A DNA stretch of 26,568 nt from a virus, in IMG/VR virus record IMGVR_UViG_3300003322_000457, positions 1 to 26,568 of that record; one strand, 5' to 3'. The position numbers and the translations under genes were made by a program. The notes beneath the pieces were generated by a model. That model searched no databases, was not told the origin of the DNA, and was given only the letters and a program-made list of their open reading frames with translations. How positions within the stretch are numbered: position 1 is the stretch's first letter; the number at the start of each line of letters is the position of its first letter. Of the stretch, positions 7,660 to 15,515 are shown in pieces.

Positions 7660-8844
7660 TCACTTGATGCGGCTATGTAGGACGGAGCCGTCCGACAATA
7701 CCGCATAGTTGACGATGCCTACCCAGTCCGGGCTGGGCCAGGTGTTGCAGTACAGCCCCCAGGTCTGGGCGGCATAGTTGACGATAGCGACGGCTTTACC
7801 ACCATTCGCAGCAAAGATGCCGCAAGCGGTACCGCTCGCCGACGTCGGGTAGAGCTGCCGGCGTATCCAGGTCACGCCGCCGTCGGCCGTCAGCAGCAAC
7901 GCAGGGTACTGGTACGCCTGCGACCCGGAGACTTGCAGTGAAGCCACCAGGTTGGTGCCATCACTCGCTAGGTAGCTGATACCCATCTGGGTGCCCGGCA
8001 CGCTGCGCTGCTTCCAGGTCACCAGGTCGTTCGTGCTGTAGATGCTGCTACCGTTCGCTATGTACGCCCAATAGCCATTGGCATAGGCCAACTGGTTGCT
8101 GAGGTTGAGCAGCACCGCCGGCACGGTGATGTTCACCCAGTTCAAGCCGTTGTCGGTCGACTTAAGCCAGCTGGTGCCGCCGTTGTGGCCGATCAGCCAG
8201 GTGCCATTACCGTCGGTGACGATCTGGTTGTAGGTGCCATTGGGCAGCGACCCTGGCAGCGAGGCCGGCGCCGTCCAGGTCACCCCGCCGTTCGTGCTGC
8301 GCTGGATCGGGTTGGTCGTACTGTTGCTGACCAGAATGAACACGCCATTGCCAAAGGCGACGCCTGCCGGGTTGCCCGTCATACCTGCCACAGCAAGGCT
8401 GGTCCGCGCCGTCCACACCGCACCGGTCGGGCTGGTCGAGATAGACAAGCCTGTGGCACTGGTCACCCCGACGGCGACAAATACCCCTGCACCGTAGGCA
8501 ATGCCGGTCATGACGCCGCCCAGCTGATGCGCCGCGCTGTTGTAGGTCTTGCCCCCGTCCAAACTGTAGTCACAGTTAGAGGTGGATGGGTTGGCCAGCA
8601 CGACCGAGTTGCCACCCATCGCAACCACCGCATGCGTCGAGGCCGTTATCCCCGTTGCCAGATCGGCACCCGAGACCTTCAAATGGTCCGTGGCCGCAGC
8701 GCGGGGGAAGCTTGCCGGGAGCGCCATCTGCATCGCACGCAGCCACTGCGAACCGTCTTCCATGGTGATGAATGAGCCCGAATCGGGCATGTGCCGAATG
8801 GTGCCTACAGGCGTGCCGGAACCGTAGCGGCTCTTGTTACCCAT
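7660..8844 (-). CDS. Tail fibre / receptor-binding protein with BNR-type beta-propeller
   Basis: The protein has 394 residues. After an N-terminal beta-rich region (1-60) comes a repeat domain with six Asp-box-like units at about 50-residue spacing: SLDGGKTY (94-101), STSPTGAVW (136-144, degenerate), STNGGVTW (183-190), STDNGLNW (229-236), STNDLVTW (270-277) and TADGGVTW (319-326). Asp boxes mark blades of six- or seven-bladed propellers as in sialidases and other carbohydrate-binding proteins. No sialidase active-site Arg triad was identified, so binding rather than cleavage is the safer reading. The start overlaps the stop of the fibre-base gene (ATGA). A receptor-binding role is inferred from position downstream of nozzle and fibre-base genes. 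Confidence 0.85.
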   Translation of the reverse strand: MGNKSRYGSGTPVGTIRHMPDSGSFITMEDGSQWLRAMQMALPASFPRAAATDHLKVSGADLATGITASTHAVVAMGGNSVVLANPSTSNCDYSLDGGKTYNSAAHQLGGVMTGIAYGAGVFVAVGVTSATGLSISTSPTGAVWTARTSLAVAGMTGNPAGVAFGNGVFILVSNSTTNPIQRSTNGGVTWTAPASLPGSLPNGTYNQIVTDGNGTWLIGHNGGTSWLKSTDNGLNWVNITVPAVLLNLSNQLAYANGYWAYIANGSSIYSTNDLVTWKQRSVPGTQMGISYLASDGTNLVASLQVSGSQAYQYPALLLTADGGVTWIRRQLYPTSASGTACGIFAANGGKAVAIVNYAAQTWGLYCNTWPSPDWVGIVNYAVLSDGSVLHSRIK

Positions 8845-9440
8845 CAGATGATCCTCCAGTTGCTACCGTTCCAGCTCAGGCCAAAGCCGTCGTTTGGATC
8901 GGTACAGTCCAAGACCTCGCCGGCGGCGAGATCCATGATGGTCTTGCCGGCCCCGGGGTCGATGCTCAGCTTGTTGCTGCCGCTACCCCAGTTGCCTACC
9001 TCGTCGAGGAAGTACACCGTGTCACCCATGCCCGGGGCGCTCGGCAGCGCGGCCAAAATGGCCGAGCCGCTGCAGGCCACGCCCAGGCGCTCGTTGCGAT
9101 AGACTGGCCCGCTGGCCAGCAGGCGGCGGTAGACCGGCGCAGTGAAGCTGCCCAGCTGGGCAATGGTCGTCAGCAAGGCGTCCTGGTTCACGGCCAGTTG
9201 CCCGGGTTGTGCCGCGGTGACGGTGGGGACGGTCACCGGCCCGGCGAACACGGCCGGCCCGGTAAAGCTCGGCGTATCCTTGGGCGCCTTGGTGCCGTCG
9301 ACCGCGACCAGCGCATCGAGCTCGGCCTGCACCTTGTCAAAGCCGGTGCTCACCGCATCAAAGTCCGCCTCCACGTCAGAGGCTCGGGCCTTCTGCCCAC
9401 CTAGCAGGTTCAGCACGTTGGTAAAGAATCGGTTAGCCAC
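8844..9440 (-). CDS. Tail fibre base / adaptor protein
   Basis: The protein has 198 residues and starts with GTG at 9440, overlapping the nozzle stop by 8 nt; AGGGCAGGA precedes it. Residues 1-20 contain FFTNVLNLLGG, a helix of the kind that anchors fibres to the tail, followed by a short acidic coiled helix. The motif KAPKDTPSFTGPAVFAG near residue 51 is the widespread tail-fibre phrase (Pro/Thr, then FTGPA, then FAGPV) seen in many fibre proteins. The C-terminus is beta-rich and ends in SWNGSNWRII, a pattern common at the tips of fibre or adhesin domains. It probably links the propeller protein to the tail; that link is inferred from order and translational coupling. Confidence 0.8.
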   Translation of the reverse strand: MANRFFTNVLNLLGGQKARASDVEADFDAVSTGFDKVQAELDALVAVDGTKAPKDTPSFTGPAVFAGPVTVPTVTAAQPGQLAVNQDALLTTIAQLGSFTAPVYRRLLASGPVYRNERLGVACSGSAILAALPSAPGMGDTVYFLDEVGNWGSGSNKLSIDPGAGKTIMDLAAGEVLDCTDPNDGFGLSWNGSNWRII

Positions 9441-11214
9441 GGTCCTGCCCTCTTATGCTGTAAAACACATGCGCCGCTACGATGGTGAAACTGTCCGTAG
9501 TGGCCGATTTGCCGTAGACCAGGAAGCCCACATTGTTGCCAACGCCGCTGAGGTACACCGTCGGCTTGCTCACGATGCCCTCATCCCAGACAAACTCGTC
9601 CCAGTTGGCCACGTCCCAGAATCCGCCCGCGCCGGCGCTGTTCACCGTGTGGGTTTCCACCCGCTGCGTGCCATAGTCGTAGTCAGGCTGGACCAAGATG
9701 CTGAAGGGCGATACGGCCGCCATTTCCAGCTGCAGGCGGTGGAAGCGCTTGCGTTGCGCCGTGCCACCTGGTGCGGCATAGGGCAAGCGCAGAATGAACT
9801 CCATCACCGCGCCATCGAACGACGTGCCCCGCTCCAGTTCGTACACCATGCCGCTATCGCTACCCACGAACAGCCGCTCGGCTCCCGTCAGATCCTTATC
9901 CGCGACGCCACAAACGAAGGTGTGGGCATACAGGCAGCGCCCATAGCCGAGCACCTTGCTACCGATCAACGTGGGCACGATGGCGGACTTGTCACCCAGG
10001 AACAGGTAGTAGCAGCCCGTCCGCCGGCTGATCAGCGCAAAGCGCGCGTCGACCGCCTTCACCAGCGGCGCCACCTTCTCGCTGGCATTGCTGGCGGCAA
10101 AGTCGCCATAGGCCTGCACTGCCTGCAGGAAGGAAAGCCCGGGATCGTCGTAGGCCAGCACCTCGCCACCCACGTCCACTGCCGTGCGTGCCTTGGCCCC
10201 ACCCTGGCGGCTGAAGCTCTTCAGCTGCCACTGCGAGGGCATGGCGCCATACAGCAGGTGAATGGAGTTGACGCAGTAGGTGGCCAGCACATCGCGCGTG
10301 CTCACCAGGTTGGTGATGGTGTCGCCGGTACCGATCTCGGTAGCGCCCAGCCGTGGCGAGAAACTGCCCGGCTCGCCCACGCCGCTGTTCTGTAGCGAGC
10401 CACCCGGGAAGGCCAGGAACAGATAGTTCTGGTGCACGCACAAGGCCCCCGGCGTATCGGTCGGCATGGCGGTCTTGAGCTGGCAAAACATGGTGCCGTC
10501 AAACTCAAAGGCCGGGTTCTTGCCGTCTACCCCGTACAGCCGCACCTTGTCGGATGAGCCGTAGAAGTTGTGCACCTGGGTGCGGTAGGTGCCACCTGGT
10601 GCGAGCATGTGCGCCGCTACCGCACCCGTCGCCTTGGCCTTGGTGGCGCCACCCACCACGATGTTGTTGCCGGCCGCCCAAGTGCCCACTACCGTATCCA
10701 CCACCAGCCGCCCGGATGCATTCGGTGCGCCTGCGAAAGAACCGGCCGAGATCACCACCCGCAGCACCCGGGCCGAAGCCCCGGCGCCGTTGCTGATGGT
10801 GTCACCTTCAGCAATGGGCGTAGCATGGTTGCCAGTGTCGTAAGGCAGGTACTGCCCCAGCGGCACCGCAGACCAGCCCGCCGCTCCCGCCTTGTACAGC
10901 ACGCACGCGGTACCGCCCGCATTGTCGCGCCAGGCATAGACCTCGCCCTTGAGCATGGCCACGCCGCGCACTGGCCCGTTGCCGGGTACCGTCTGTATCG
11001 CCGTGCGCAGCGCCTCGCGCGCCGTGTCGTCGGTTGCCGTGGACGGCGCCGCCCGGCCGTCGAAGCGCTCATAGCCCTTGATCCGCCGGTAACCCCCGCT
11101 CAGGTCACAGACATAGTTCTGCATGAACAGGGTTTCGCCCGGCTTCACAAACAGCGGCGCCGCGGCCAGGTTCAGGCCGCCGGCGAGGGCAATGCTATTT
11201 AGTCGCTGCGTCAT
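9433..11214 (-). CDS. Tail nozzle / tubular protein
   Basis: The protein has 593 residues. The N-terminus carries GGLNL near residue 13, then PGE and a Gly-Gly-Tyr-Arg-Arg patch (about 40-44). Together these match the opening of podoviral nozzle proteins (T7 gp12 / P22 gp10 type), which form the lower tail tube. The remainder is beta-rich with many Gly-Asp and Tyr-Gly turns, in keeping with a propeller-containing nozzle, and the length is in the family's usual range. The ATG overlaps the adaptor stop (ATGA). Order adaptor-nozzle-fibre is the standard podoviral tail order. The family call is from pattern recognition and would be settled by profile search. Confidence 0.85.
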   Translation of the reverse strand: MTQRLNSIALAGGLNLAAAPLFVKPGETLFMQNYVCDLSGGYRRIKGYERFDGRAAPSTATDDTAREALRTAIQTVPGNGPVRGVAMLKGEVYAWRDNAGGTACVLYKAGAAGWSAVPLGQYLPYDTGNHATPIAEGDTISNGAGASARVLRVVISAGSFAGAPNASGRLVVDTVVGTWAAGNNIVVGGATKAKATGAVAAHMLAPGGTYRTQVHNFYGSSDKVRLYGVDGKNPAFEFDGTMFCQLKTAMPTDTPGALCVHQNYLFLAFPGGSLQNSGVGEPGSFSPRLGATEIGTGDTITNLVSTRDVLATYCVNSIHLLYGAMPSQWQLKSFSRQGGAKARTAVDVGGEVLAYDDPGLSFLQAVQAYGDFAASNASEKVAPLVKAVDARFALISRRTGCYYLFLGDKSAIVPTLIGSKVLGYGRCLYAHTFVCGVADKDLTGAERLFVGSDSGMVYELERGTSFDGAVMEFILRLPYAAPGGTAQRKRFHRLQLEMAAVSPFSILVQPDYDYGTQRVETHTVNSAGAGGFWDVANWDEFVWDEGIVSKPTVYLSGVGNNVGFLVYGKSATTDSFTIVAAHVFYSIRGQDRG

Positions 11215-11897
11215 GCCAACCGCCCGCTGTCGATGGTCAGGGCGGGCACTTCCTCGCGCAGCAGCTGCTTCATCAGGATGCCGTACTGCTCACGCGCCAG
11301 CATGGCCAGCTCGCTAGCGCTGTCGTTGCCGCAATAGAGCAGCAAGGCCTTCCAGACGATCAGCTTGTGCAGGTGCGACTTGATGGTCGGCACGTCCAGG
11401 TTGTTCGCCAGCTGCTGCGGTACCGCCTGGTATTCCAGCTGCAGGGCATAGCCCTGATCCGGCGGGCAATCCAGGCGCAGGGTATCGGCGGTCGCCTCCA
11501 CCACCCGCTGCGGCCGTGTTGCCGGCGGCACACTGGAACCGTACAAGCTGCGGAACGTCGGCCAGTCCAGCCACTCCACGCGGCTGGCCTGACCCTGGCT
11601 ATCTAGGACGCGCGCGGCATCCTTGTCCAAGCAAGGGAATCGCCAGTCCGGCGCAAAGCCCGGCGCCAAGGTCGTGCCCACAATGGTGTAGTCGCGCTGG
11701 TTGGCCAGCAGCGGCACCACCACGGTACGGCGCAGAAAGCGCCAGTTGCGCCGCATGCCCTGTATTTCCGTCCAGGCGTTGGCCACCCAGTTGACCGCCT
11801 TGCGCTCCATACCGCGCTGGCCAGCCACCGACTGGGGCCCTGGGCCGGACAAGCCGGCCTCGCTCCAGAACTCCTGCACCAGTTCCAAGAAGGTCAT
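11211..11897 (-). CDS. Head-tail adaptor (connector) protein
   Basis: The protein has 228 residues. It opens with FLELVQEFWSEAGLSG and a WVANAWTEIQ helix, followed by RNWRFL. This matches the common pattern of phage adaptor proteins (SU10/P22 gp4 type), in which an N-terminal helix pair is followed by a beta domain and a helical C-terminus. A C-terminal helical region (about 175-215) contains HKLIVWKALLLYCG. Adaptors form the ring between the portal and the tail nozzle. The gene lies directly before the nozzle gene and overlaps it. The start is 3 nt after the previous stop; no strong ribosome-binding site is seen, so re-initiation is likely. Confidence 0.82.
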   Translation of the reverse strand: MTFLELVQEFWSEAGLSGPGPQSVAGQRGMERKAVNWVANAWTEIQGMRRNWRFLRRTVVVPLLANQRDYTIVGTTLAPGFAPDWRFPCLDKDAARVLDSQGQASRVEWLDWPTFRSLYGSSVPPATRPQRVVEATADTLRLDCPPDQGYALQLEYQAVPQQLANNLDVPTIKSHLHKLIVWKALLLYCGNDSASELAMLAREQYGILMKQLLREEVPALTIDSGRLA

Positions 11898-11900
11898 GGC

Positions 11901-12128
11901 TTATTCGCCCGCGTAGTCCTTGGCGGCCTCTTCACTGGTATGCGTGATGGGCGTGGGCTCACCTTCGCTCCAGTGGGTCAAGGTCTTGAGGCCGTCGCGC
12001 TCGATCTTGACGATCGTCGGCTTGCTATCCTCGGCTGCAGCTTTGTTTTCATCGCCGCTTGCTTGGCCGGTGATGGCTTGAGCAGCAGCGACTGCAACGG
12101 TCTTGGCTTGGGTCTTGGGGGTGCTCAT
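11901..12128 (-). CDS. Small hypothetical structural-region protein
   Basis: The protein has 75 residues. Two in-frame ATGs lie at 12134 and 12128; the second is preferred because AAGGA is 7 nt before it but only 1 nt before the first. The N-terminal half is Ala/Lys/Gln-rich and probably disordered; the C-terminal half has a short beta-like segment (PTIVKIERDGL) and an acidic tail. It could be a head-completion or decoration factor, by position between head and adaptor genes. No family was recognised. Confidence 0.72.
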   Translation of the reverse strand: MSTPKTQAKTVAVAAAQAITGQASGDENKAAAEDSKPTIVKIERDGLKTLTHWSEGEPTPITHTSEEAAKDYAGE

Positions 12129-12172
12129 GGTCATGTCCTTGGTAGTGGGTCAGTCGATAGCTTGCGTGTAGC

Positions 12173-12556
12173 TCAGGCGGCCAGCTGGGCCGCCTTCGCG
12201 TTGGCGGCAGCATTCGGGTCTTCGCCCATCAGCTGCACCACCACGCTGGGGCGCTCGACCGGAATCAGATAGTTCGAGCCGTTTTCGTCCTGGCCCTGCT
12301 CGGCTATCGTCTCCATGGTCGACAGCAGGTGCTGGTAGACCGGCTCAGGCATGGACACGGCCTCGTTGAACTTGTAGGAGAAGGGCACGCCGTTGATGCC
12401 GCCCTGCAGATGGGTGCGCTTGTCTTCGTGGTGCTTGATCAGGCGCACCATCACGCGCGGCGCGTTGAGGATCTGGTTGCGTGCGCTCTCGTTGTTGAAG
12501 TCCTCTTCCTGCACCAGTTCGGTGGCGGTTTTCTTGTTGCCGTTGGTGGCTGCCAT
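12173..12556 (-). CDS. Hypothetical protein, head region
   Basis: The protein has 127 residues. The start has AGGGAG 9 nt upstream. A charged N-terminal helix (1-30) is followed by a compact alpha/beta segment with RVMVRLIKHHEDKR and VPFSYKFNEAVSMP, and the C-terminus is an Ala-rich helix. It begins about 23 nt after an intrinsic terminator and lies between the decoration candidate and the adaptor. It is probably a virion or assembly protein conserved in this phage group, but the family is not recognised and the role is unknown. Confidence 0.82.
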   Translation of the reverse strand: MAATNGNKKTATELVQEEDFNNESARNQILNAPRVMVRLIKHHEDKRTHLQGGINGVPFSYKFNEAVSMPEPVYQHLLSTMETIAEQGQDENGSNYLIPVERPSVVVQLMGEDPNAAANAKAAQLAA

Positions 12557-12578
12557 GCTCTGCTACTCCCTGTATCGG

Positions 12579-12612
12579 TAAGAAAAAACCCCAGCCGGTC
12601 AGGGCTGGGGTT
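12579..12612 (-). terminator. Intrinsic terminator after the head genes
   Basis: On the minus strand a perfect 10-bp GC-rich stem (AACCCCAGCC with GGCTGGGGTT; + strand 12587-12596 and 12603-12612) with a 6-nt loop runs into TTTTTTCTTA. It follows the capsid and decoration genes and lies just before the next start. This is the strongest terminator inside the operon; it would raise head transcripts over tail transcripts unless antitermination occurs. Confidence 0.85.
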
Positions 12613-12637
12613 CTTGGCTTGCTGCTGTTGCGGCTGC

Positions 12638-13129
12638 TTAGGGCTGGCCGCCCGGGTTCACCATGATGTCGGCGAAGGTCACCGTCAGACCGGCCGCATC
12701 CAGTGCGGTCACGCCCGGGGTAAAGGTCGTCGCCCCGTTGGTCACCACCTTGATGTAGCCAACCGGCGTGCGGCTGGCCGGGGCCTCGGGGATGGTGCCG
12801 TCGCCTACCGCGATGGTCTGCGGGATCAAGCGGCCGGCCCAATGGCCCTGCGTGGTGTAGACGTTACCGGCGTTGTCGACCGACACCAGGTAGTAGGCGG
12901 TGCTGTTGACCGGTTGCACGCCGTAGGCCAGGGCTTCGGGTGGCGATACCAGCGCCTGCGCAGCCAGGGCTGCCTTGGCGTAGAAGATGCCGCCAATGGT
13001 GAACGACAGCGCCGCCGCCGTCTTGATGGTCGGGGCCGACGCGGCATTGATCGCCAGGCCGGCCTTGGTGGTGTTGATGTTGCCCGCGAGCAGCTGCTCG
13101 TAGGCCATATGCGAGTCGCGAACGCTCAT
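12638..13129 (-). CDS. Candidate capsid decoration (cement) protein
   Basis: The protein has 163 residues. The ATG at 13129 has AAAGGA 9 nt upstream; a second ATG at 13108 lacks this. The sequence is beta-rich with many Thr, Val, Ala and Gly and no long charged helix, consistent with a small beta-sandwich or jelly roll. It directly follows the major capsid gene. In BPP-1 a jelly-roll cement protein of about 140 residues is encoded next to the capsid protein, so this gene is a positional match. No sequence motif confirms it. A GC-rich hairpin lies between the two genes. Confidence 0.85.
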   Translation of the reverse strand: MSVRDSHMAYEQLLAGNINTTKAGLAINAASAPTIKTAAALSFTIGGIFYAKAALAAQALVSPPEALAYGVQPVNSTAYYLVSVDNAGNVYTTQGHWAGRLIPQTIAVGDGTIPEAPASRTPVGYIKVVTNGATTFTPGVTALDAAGLTVTFADIMVNPGGQP

Positions 13130-13148
13130 TGCGTGGTCCTTTCGCGTG

Positions 13149-13173
13149 GACCGGCCAGCAGCGCCGGCCGGTC
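13149..13173 (-). other. GC-rich hairpin between capsid and decoration genes
   Basis: GACCGGCC and GGCCGGTC form a perfect 8-bp stem with a 9-nt loop in the 74-nt gap between the two genes. No T-run follows on either strand, so it is not a classical terminator. It may slow decay or mark a processing point that sets the ratio of the two proteins. Confidence 0.5.
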
Positions 13174-13203
13174 ATGGTTTACAAGGGGTCAGCTGGCCGA
13201 GCC

Positions 13204-14196
13204 TTACAGGTCGGTGACGCCCACCTCCAGGCGGCACATCCACAGCTCGTTCGCGCGGCCGGCGGCAAAGTAGCCCTTGGCCGACACAAAGCCGACCTGG
13301 CCAGCCGGGTCGCTCTTGTCGATATCGCCGGGGTTGATGACGCGGATGTTGTAACCCGAGTCACCACGCAGCACCGTAGTGAACAGCGCGTCCTTGCCCA
13401 GGTACACCACCGGGTAGACGTCCACCGCGCCGGCGGTTGCCTTCATGCCGTTGAGCGTGGCGCTGCCGGCGCCGAGGAAGGCATCGAACAGCGGCGAGCA
13501 GACATAGGCCACGTTTTCGACCGAACCGATTTCCTCCGGGCACAGCGGCTTGCGGCTGCCGTACTGCGCCACCGGGATAAAGCCGGCCAGGTCGCGCACG
13601 TCAGCCGCCACGTCGGTGTGAGCCAGGGCCACAAAGCAGGCCTCGATCGCACGGGTAGCGATCTTGTCCGAGGGGGCCAGGATCTCGCGCAGAGTGCTGG
13701 CACGCATCGACTGCAGGAAGCGCACCACGGCGCGCTGCTTGCCCAGGGTGATACGGGTGTTGACCCCGTTTCGCGCGGTACCGTTGGCGTAGTACACGCT
13801 CGAACCACCACGCGCCACGCCCCAGCGGATTTTCTCGAAGGTTTCGCCGAACTGCTCGCCGATCAGCTGCGAGGCATCCGACAACACCGGATCTTCCGCC
13901 AGATCCTGCACCTGGTCGGTGATCTTGATCACCGATACCCATTGCTGCAGGGTGGCGCTGATTTCGGTGTAGCTGATTGCCTGCGGGAGAGGCGAAACAC
14001 CTTCCACAGCGGGCGCGGTCAGCGGCAGCAGCGGGTTGGCGCGGCGCATCTTGATGGTGTTGGTCGCATTGCGCGGGATCTGCTTGGCCATCATGAACTG
14101 CGCCATCACTTCGATGGGCATCTGATGGGCAAGGGCTTTCATATCGGCGTAGGCCGAGGCGCGGGTGCCAATCGCGCTATAGCTGGTTTGTGCCAT
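13204..14196 (-). CDS. Major capsid protein, N4-gp56 family
   Basis: The protein has 330 residues, the usual size for the family. Recognisable features in order are a PRNATNTIKMRR segment (about 41-52), EGV with a following Pro (64-69), then a helix containing ITDQVQDLAEDPVL (91-104), an EQFGETFEKIRW helix and a VYYANG turn near residue 139. This is the N4-gp56-type capsid signature with an HK97-like fold. It assembles the icosahedral shell around the scaffold encoded just upstream. A good ribosome-binding site (AAAGGA, 8-9 nt spacing) precedes the ATG. The assignment is firm at family level. Confidence 0.93.
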   Translation of the reverse strand: MAQTSYSAIGTRASAYADMKALAHQMPIEVMAQFMMAKQIPRNATNTIKMRRANPLLPLTAPAVEGVSPLPQAISYTEISATLQQWVSVIKITDQVQDLAEDPVLSDASQLIGEQFGETFEKIRWGVARGGSSVYYANGTARNGVNTRITLGKQRAVVRFLQSMRASTLREILAPSDKIATRAIEACFVALAHTDVAADVRDLAGFIPVAQYGSRKPLCPEEIGSVENVAYVCSPLFDAFLGAGSATLNGMKATAGAVDVYPVVYLGKDALFTTVLRGDSGYNIRVINPGDIDKSDPAGQVGFVSAKGYFAAGRANELWMCRLEVGVTDL

Positions 14197-14222
14197 CTAG
14201 GCTTTCCTTTCAGGTTGTGGGT

Positions 14223-15167
14223 TCAGCGGAGTCCGAGCTTCTGGGCGTAATGCGCTTTCCAGTACGCCTCGTCGGACTCGTCAGGTTGACGCGCACCTTG
14301 CGCGCCCTTGCCGAGCGGGTTGCTGTTCTGCGCCAGCACCTTGCCGCGCTTGGCCTGCAGCTCCTCGGCCTGCTGTCGTTGCTGCTGCGCCTGCTGGTAG
14401 GCCGGCGAGACCAGCTTGAACTGGCGGGCCATGTAAGCCGCGTCCTTCGGGTCGTTGCTGTTGATCAGCTGCGCTACCGACGGCGGCAGCGACTGGACCC
14501 ACGGCATAAACTCCGGGTGAGTGAACACCTTGCGGTAGTCGCGCACGTCGGCGAACTCCTCGGCGGTATCCAGCGCGTTGAAGCCGGCCGCGATGGCGTC
14601 ATCCACCTGCGCGTCCTGTGCCCCTTGCGCAACTGGTGCCGCGAGCTCGTCAACAATGGCCTGGGTGCGTCGGCTGATATCCTCTTGAAGTGCTTTGGTC
14701 CGGCCTTCCAGCACGGTGGCCAGCTCGGGAAAGTCCCGTTGCAAGCGCGCCATGTCTTCCTGCTGTTGCGGGTCCAACTGTGCGGGCTGGCTGAGCAAGC
14801 CCTGCAGCTTCTTGAGTGATTCAGCGAGCGCGCCTTGTCGGCCACCATGGCTGCGCAGCTGCTTGTTCAGGCGGCTGATCTGCTCCGCCTGGCCCTCCAG
14901 ACGGGCGGCCATGTCGCGCACATAGGCCGGCGCATCGGCAAACGGGTCCACCGACTTCTCGGTGGCGGCCTGGTCGGAACCTTCAGCAGCAGCGGTGGCT
15001 TTGTCCTGCGGGGCGTTCTCGGTGGATTCCTCCACCTTGGCGGCGGGCGGCACGGCGGCGGCCTCAGTGCCAAAGAACTGCCCGGCAAACTCCTGCCGGT
15101 GCTGCTCGTATTCCTGGTCCTGGCCTTGTTGGCCCTGCGCCTGCTCGGCGTTGTCCTGCTGTTGCAT
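14223..15167 (-). CDS. Capsid scaffolding protein
   Basis: The protein has 314 residues and is highly charged, Gln/Ala/Glu-rich and almost entirely helical. A disordered N-terminus (1-80, with 10 Gln in the first 25 residues) is followed by coiled-coil helices around 85-190, and the basic C-terminus (from about 270) includes an AYWKAHYAQKLGLR helix, the sort that binds capsid protein in scaffolds. It lies immediately upstream of the capsid gene, the classical place. GGGAGAG precedes the ATG. No protease motif is visible, so any prohead protease must be elsewhere or absent. The role is inferred from composition and order. Confidence 0.85.
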   Translation of the reverse strand: MQQQDNAEQAQGQQGQDQEYEQHRQEFAGQFFGTEAAAVPPAAKVEESTENAPQDKATAAAEGSDQAATEKSVDPFADAPAYVRDMAARLEGQAEQISRLNKQLRSHGGRQGALAESLKKLQGLLSQPAQLDPQQQEDMARLQRDFPELATVLEGRTKALQEDISRRTQAIVDELAAPVAQGAQDAQVDDAIAAGFNALDTAEEFADVRDYRKVFTHPEFMPWVQSLPPSVAQLINSNDPKDAAYMARQFKLVSPAYQQAQQQRQQAEELQAKRGKVLAQNSNPLGKGAQGARQPDESDEAYWKAHYAQKLGLR

Positions 15168-15220
15168 GCTTCTCTCCCTGGCGGCCGTGGCGGCCAGCTA
15201 TGACAGCCCTTGCGGGCGGT

Positions 15221-15256
15221 GGAAAAACAAAACCCGCCGGCGGTTGCGGGCGGGTT
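15221..15256 (-). terminator. Intrinsic terminator before the scaffold gene
   Basis: On the minus strand AACCCGCC pairs with GGCGGGTT (8 bp; + strand 15231-15238 and 15249-15256) and is followed by TTGTTTTTCC. It separates the terminase-portal genes from scaffold and capsid. Like the other two internal terminators, it stands directly before genes that must be expressed late. Confidence 0.75.
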
Positions 15257-15275
15257 CTGCGGTGAACGGCGGCCG

Positions 15276-15515
15276 TCAGTAGATCGACGGCGCGCCCGTG
15301 TGCTCTTTGTTGCTCGGTGGCATGGCCAGCGCCCGCAGGCGGCGGTAAGCCTCGATCTCGCCCTGCAGGCGGTTGATGGCAACCTCGCCCTGCACCTTTT
15401 CAAAGCGATCGCGGCAGCCCTCGATCGCCTGGTCCAAGACCTTGGCCAGCGCCTCACGCGTCAGGCTCGGCACCTCGGCCATTAGTTGGCGCATAGCCGC
15501 GCTGGTATCGTTCAT
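15276..15515 (-). CDS. Small helical protein after the portal
   Basis: The protein has 79 residues. The ATG overlaps the portal stop as ATGA. Most of the chain (residues 5-65) is predicted to be one or two charged amphipathic helices, and the last 15 residues are polar. No motif was recognised. It is probably a small virion assembly factor; position between portal and scaffold is the only hint. Confidence 0.75.
   Translation of the reverse strand: MNDTSAAMRQLMAEVPSLTREALAKVLDQAIEGCRDRFEKVQGEVAINRLQGEIEAYRRLRALAMPPSNKEHTGAPSIY

Noticed and set aside
7660-9440. Diversity-generating retroelement (variable repeat at the fibre 3' end)
   Set aside because: No reverse transcriptase gene, no template/variable repeat pair and no C-lectin end domain are visible in the window.
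15168-15230. Promoter after the terminator before the scaffold gene
   Set aside because: Only weak TTGTTT/TCATAG-like elements with poor spacing could be found, not enough to call a promoter.
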